44,207 bases of DNA from Clostridia bacterium. GTDB taxonomy: Bacteria > Bacillota > Clostridia > Oscillospirales > Acutalibacteraceae. Positions within the stretch are counted from its first letter, which is position 1; the number at the start of each line of letters is the position of its first letter. The position numbers and the translations under genes are program-made. The notes under the pieces are model-generated. The model saw nothing but the letters and a program-made list of their open reading frames with translations, did not search any database and was not told where the DNA came from. Shown here piece after piece: positions 43,991 to 44,207 of the stretch. Location: NCBI GenBank assembly GCA_017531385.1, contig JAFXLD010000044.1, forward strand, positions 1-44,207, given 5' to 3'.

Positions 43991-44207
43991 TGAAGTGAAC
44001 CCCAAAGTTTAGACAAATTAATTATTAAATTAGAAGTGAATGAGTTCGGTATTGTACCGGGCTCATTCCTTTTAATTTTGTTGAAATCCTATCGTTGTTG
44101 TAATAATGAATATAATTCTTCAATTCATCAATGAAAGTGTTAACACTTTTAAATTTTTCGCCATAAAACATTTCAACTTTAAGTCTGCCGAAAAAGTTTT
44201 CCATGGC
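43991..44207 (-). mobile_element. IS3-family (IS150-like) insertion sequence, partial
   Basis: The element begins at 43991 with TGAAGTGAACCCCAAAGTTT, then AGACA, a terminal inverted repeat like those of IS150-group elements (TG...GAACCCC-AAAGTTT-GACA), and contains the end of an OrfB transposase reading from the right edge. The rest lies outside the window. Target duplication cannot be tested. Confidence 0.87.
44025..44207 (-). CDS. IS3-family transposase OrfB, C-terminal 60 codons
   Basis: The minus-strand frame from the right edge ends at TAA (44025-44027). It reads ENFFGRLKVEMFYG, then YIHYYNNDRI, then KLKGMSPVQYRTHS, the C-terminal part of the DDE integrase core with the third acidic residue (the Glu of AMENFFG) and the conserved tail of IS150/IS3 transposases. 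The N-terminal part and the orfA partner are beyond the window. The frame is intact as far as it can be seen. Confidence 0.9.
   Translation of the reverse strand, partial: AMENFFGRLKVEMFYGEKFKSVNTFIDELKNYIHYYNNDRISTKLKGMSPVQYRTHSLLI

Overview
The window reads as a chromosomal segment of an AT-rich, anaerobic Gram-positive Clostridia bacterium, most likely a gut or rumen member of the Oscillospirales/Ruminococcus type. The basis is radical-based pyruvate formate-lyase, ferredoxin-linked 2-oxoacid oxidoreductase, Firmicutes-type DnaE next to pfkA, riboswitch-controlled vitamin uptake, sigma-A promoters with 16-17 bp spacers, GGAGG ribosome binding sites and U-tract terminators. Species assignment is inference; no rRNA or tRNA gene was seen. 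Coordinates below use the start codon best supported by a ribosome binding site, so some genes are slightly shorter than the longest open frame.

Left part (1-16 kb, mostly minus strand): the first codons of a truncated gene; a cobalamin-riboswitch operon encoding a DUF4430 (transcobalamin C-terminal-like) lipoprotein and an ECF-type S component; pflBA behind a ZTP (pfl-motif) riboswitch with an intrinsic terminator; araD-dnaE followed by pfkA; a lipoprotein translationally coupled to a FabG-type reductase; and a lactose/sugar pair, lacZ plus a ROK-family kinase. A divergent plus-strand operon (16.1-18.2 kb) encodes an XRE regulator fused to a multi-spanning membrane domain and a coupled single-pass protein that resembles GDYXXLXD partners. 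A decayed C-terminal piece of an aldehyde dehydrogenase lies at 18.2-18.4 kb.

Middle part (18.7-27.2 kb): two facing acyl-activation modules. On the plus strand an AMP-forming acyl ligase is followed by a ferredoxin and alpha, beta and gamma subunits of a 2-ketoisovalerate-type ferredoxin oxidoreductase, then a 73-residue helical protein. On the minus strand a paralogous acyl ligase overlaps a PlsC-type acyltransferase carrying a zinc ribbon and C-terminal extension, followed by a patatin-like lipase. I infer that the first module may assimilate or release branched-chain acids and the second may recycle membrane acyl chains. This is the most system-like locus, together with the B12 operon.

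Right part (27.4-44.2 kb): an intracellular GH29 alpha-L-fucosidase; two tandem heterodimeric ABC exporters (each pair with one canonical and one degenerate ATP site) with a YbaK-type tRNA-editing protein last; two divergently transcribed single-pass envelope proteins, one with a zinc ribbon; and an envelope polysaccharide operon (flippase, two tandem paralogous GT2 glycosyltransferases, a CDP-glycerol glycerophosphotransferase family protein) cut off by an IS3-family (IS150-like) element at the right edge. No CRISPR array, prophage or replication origin was seen.
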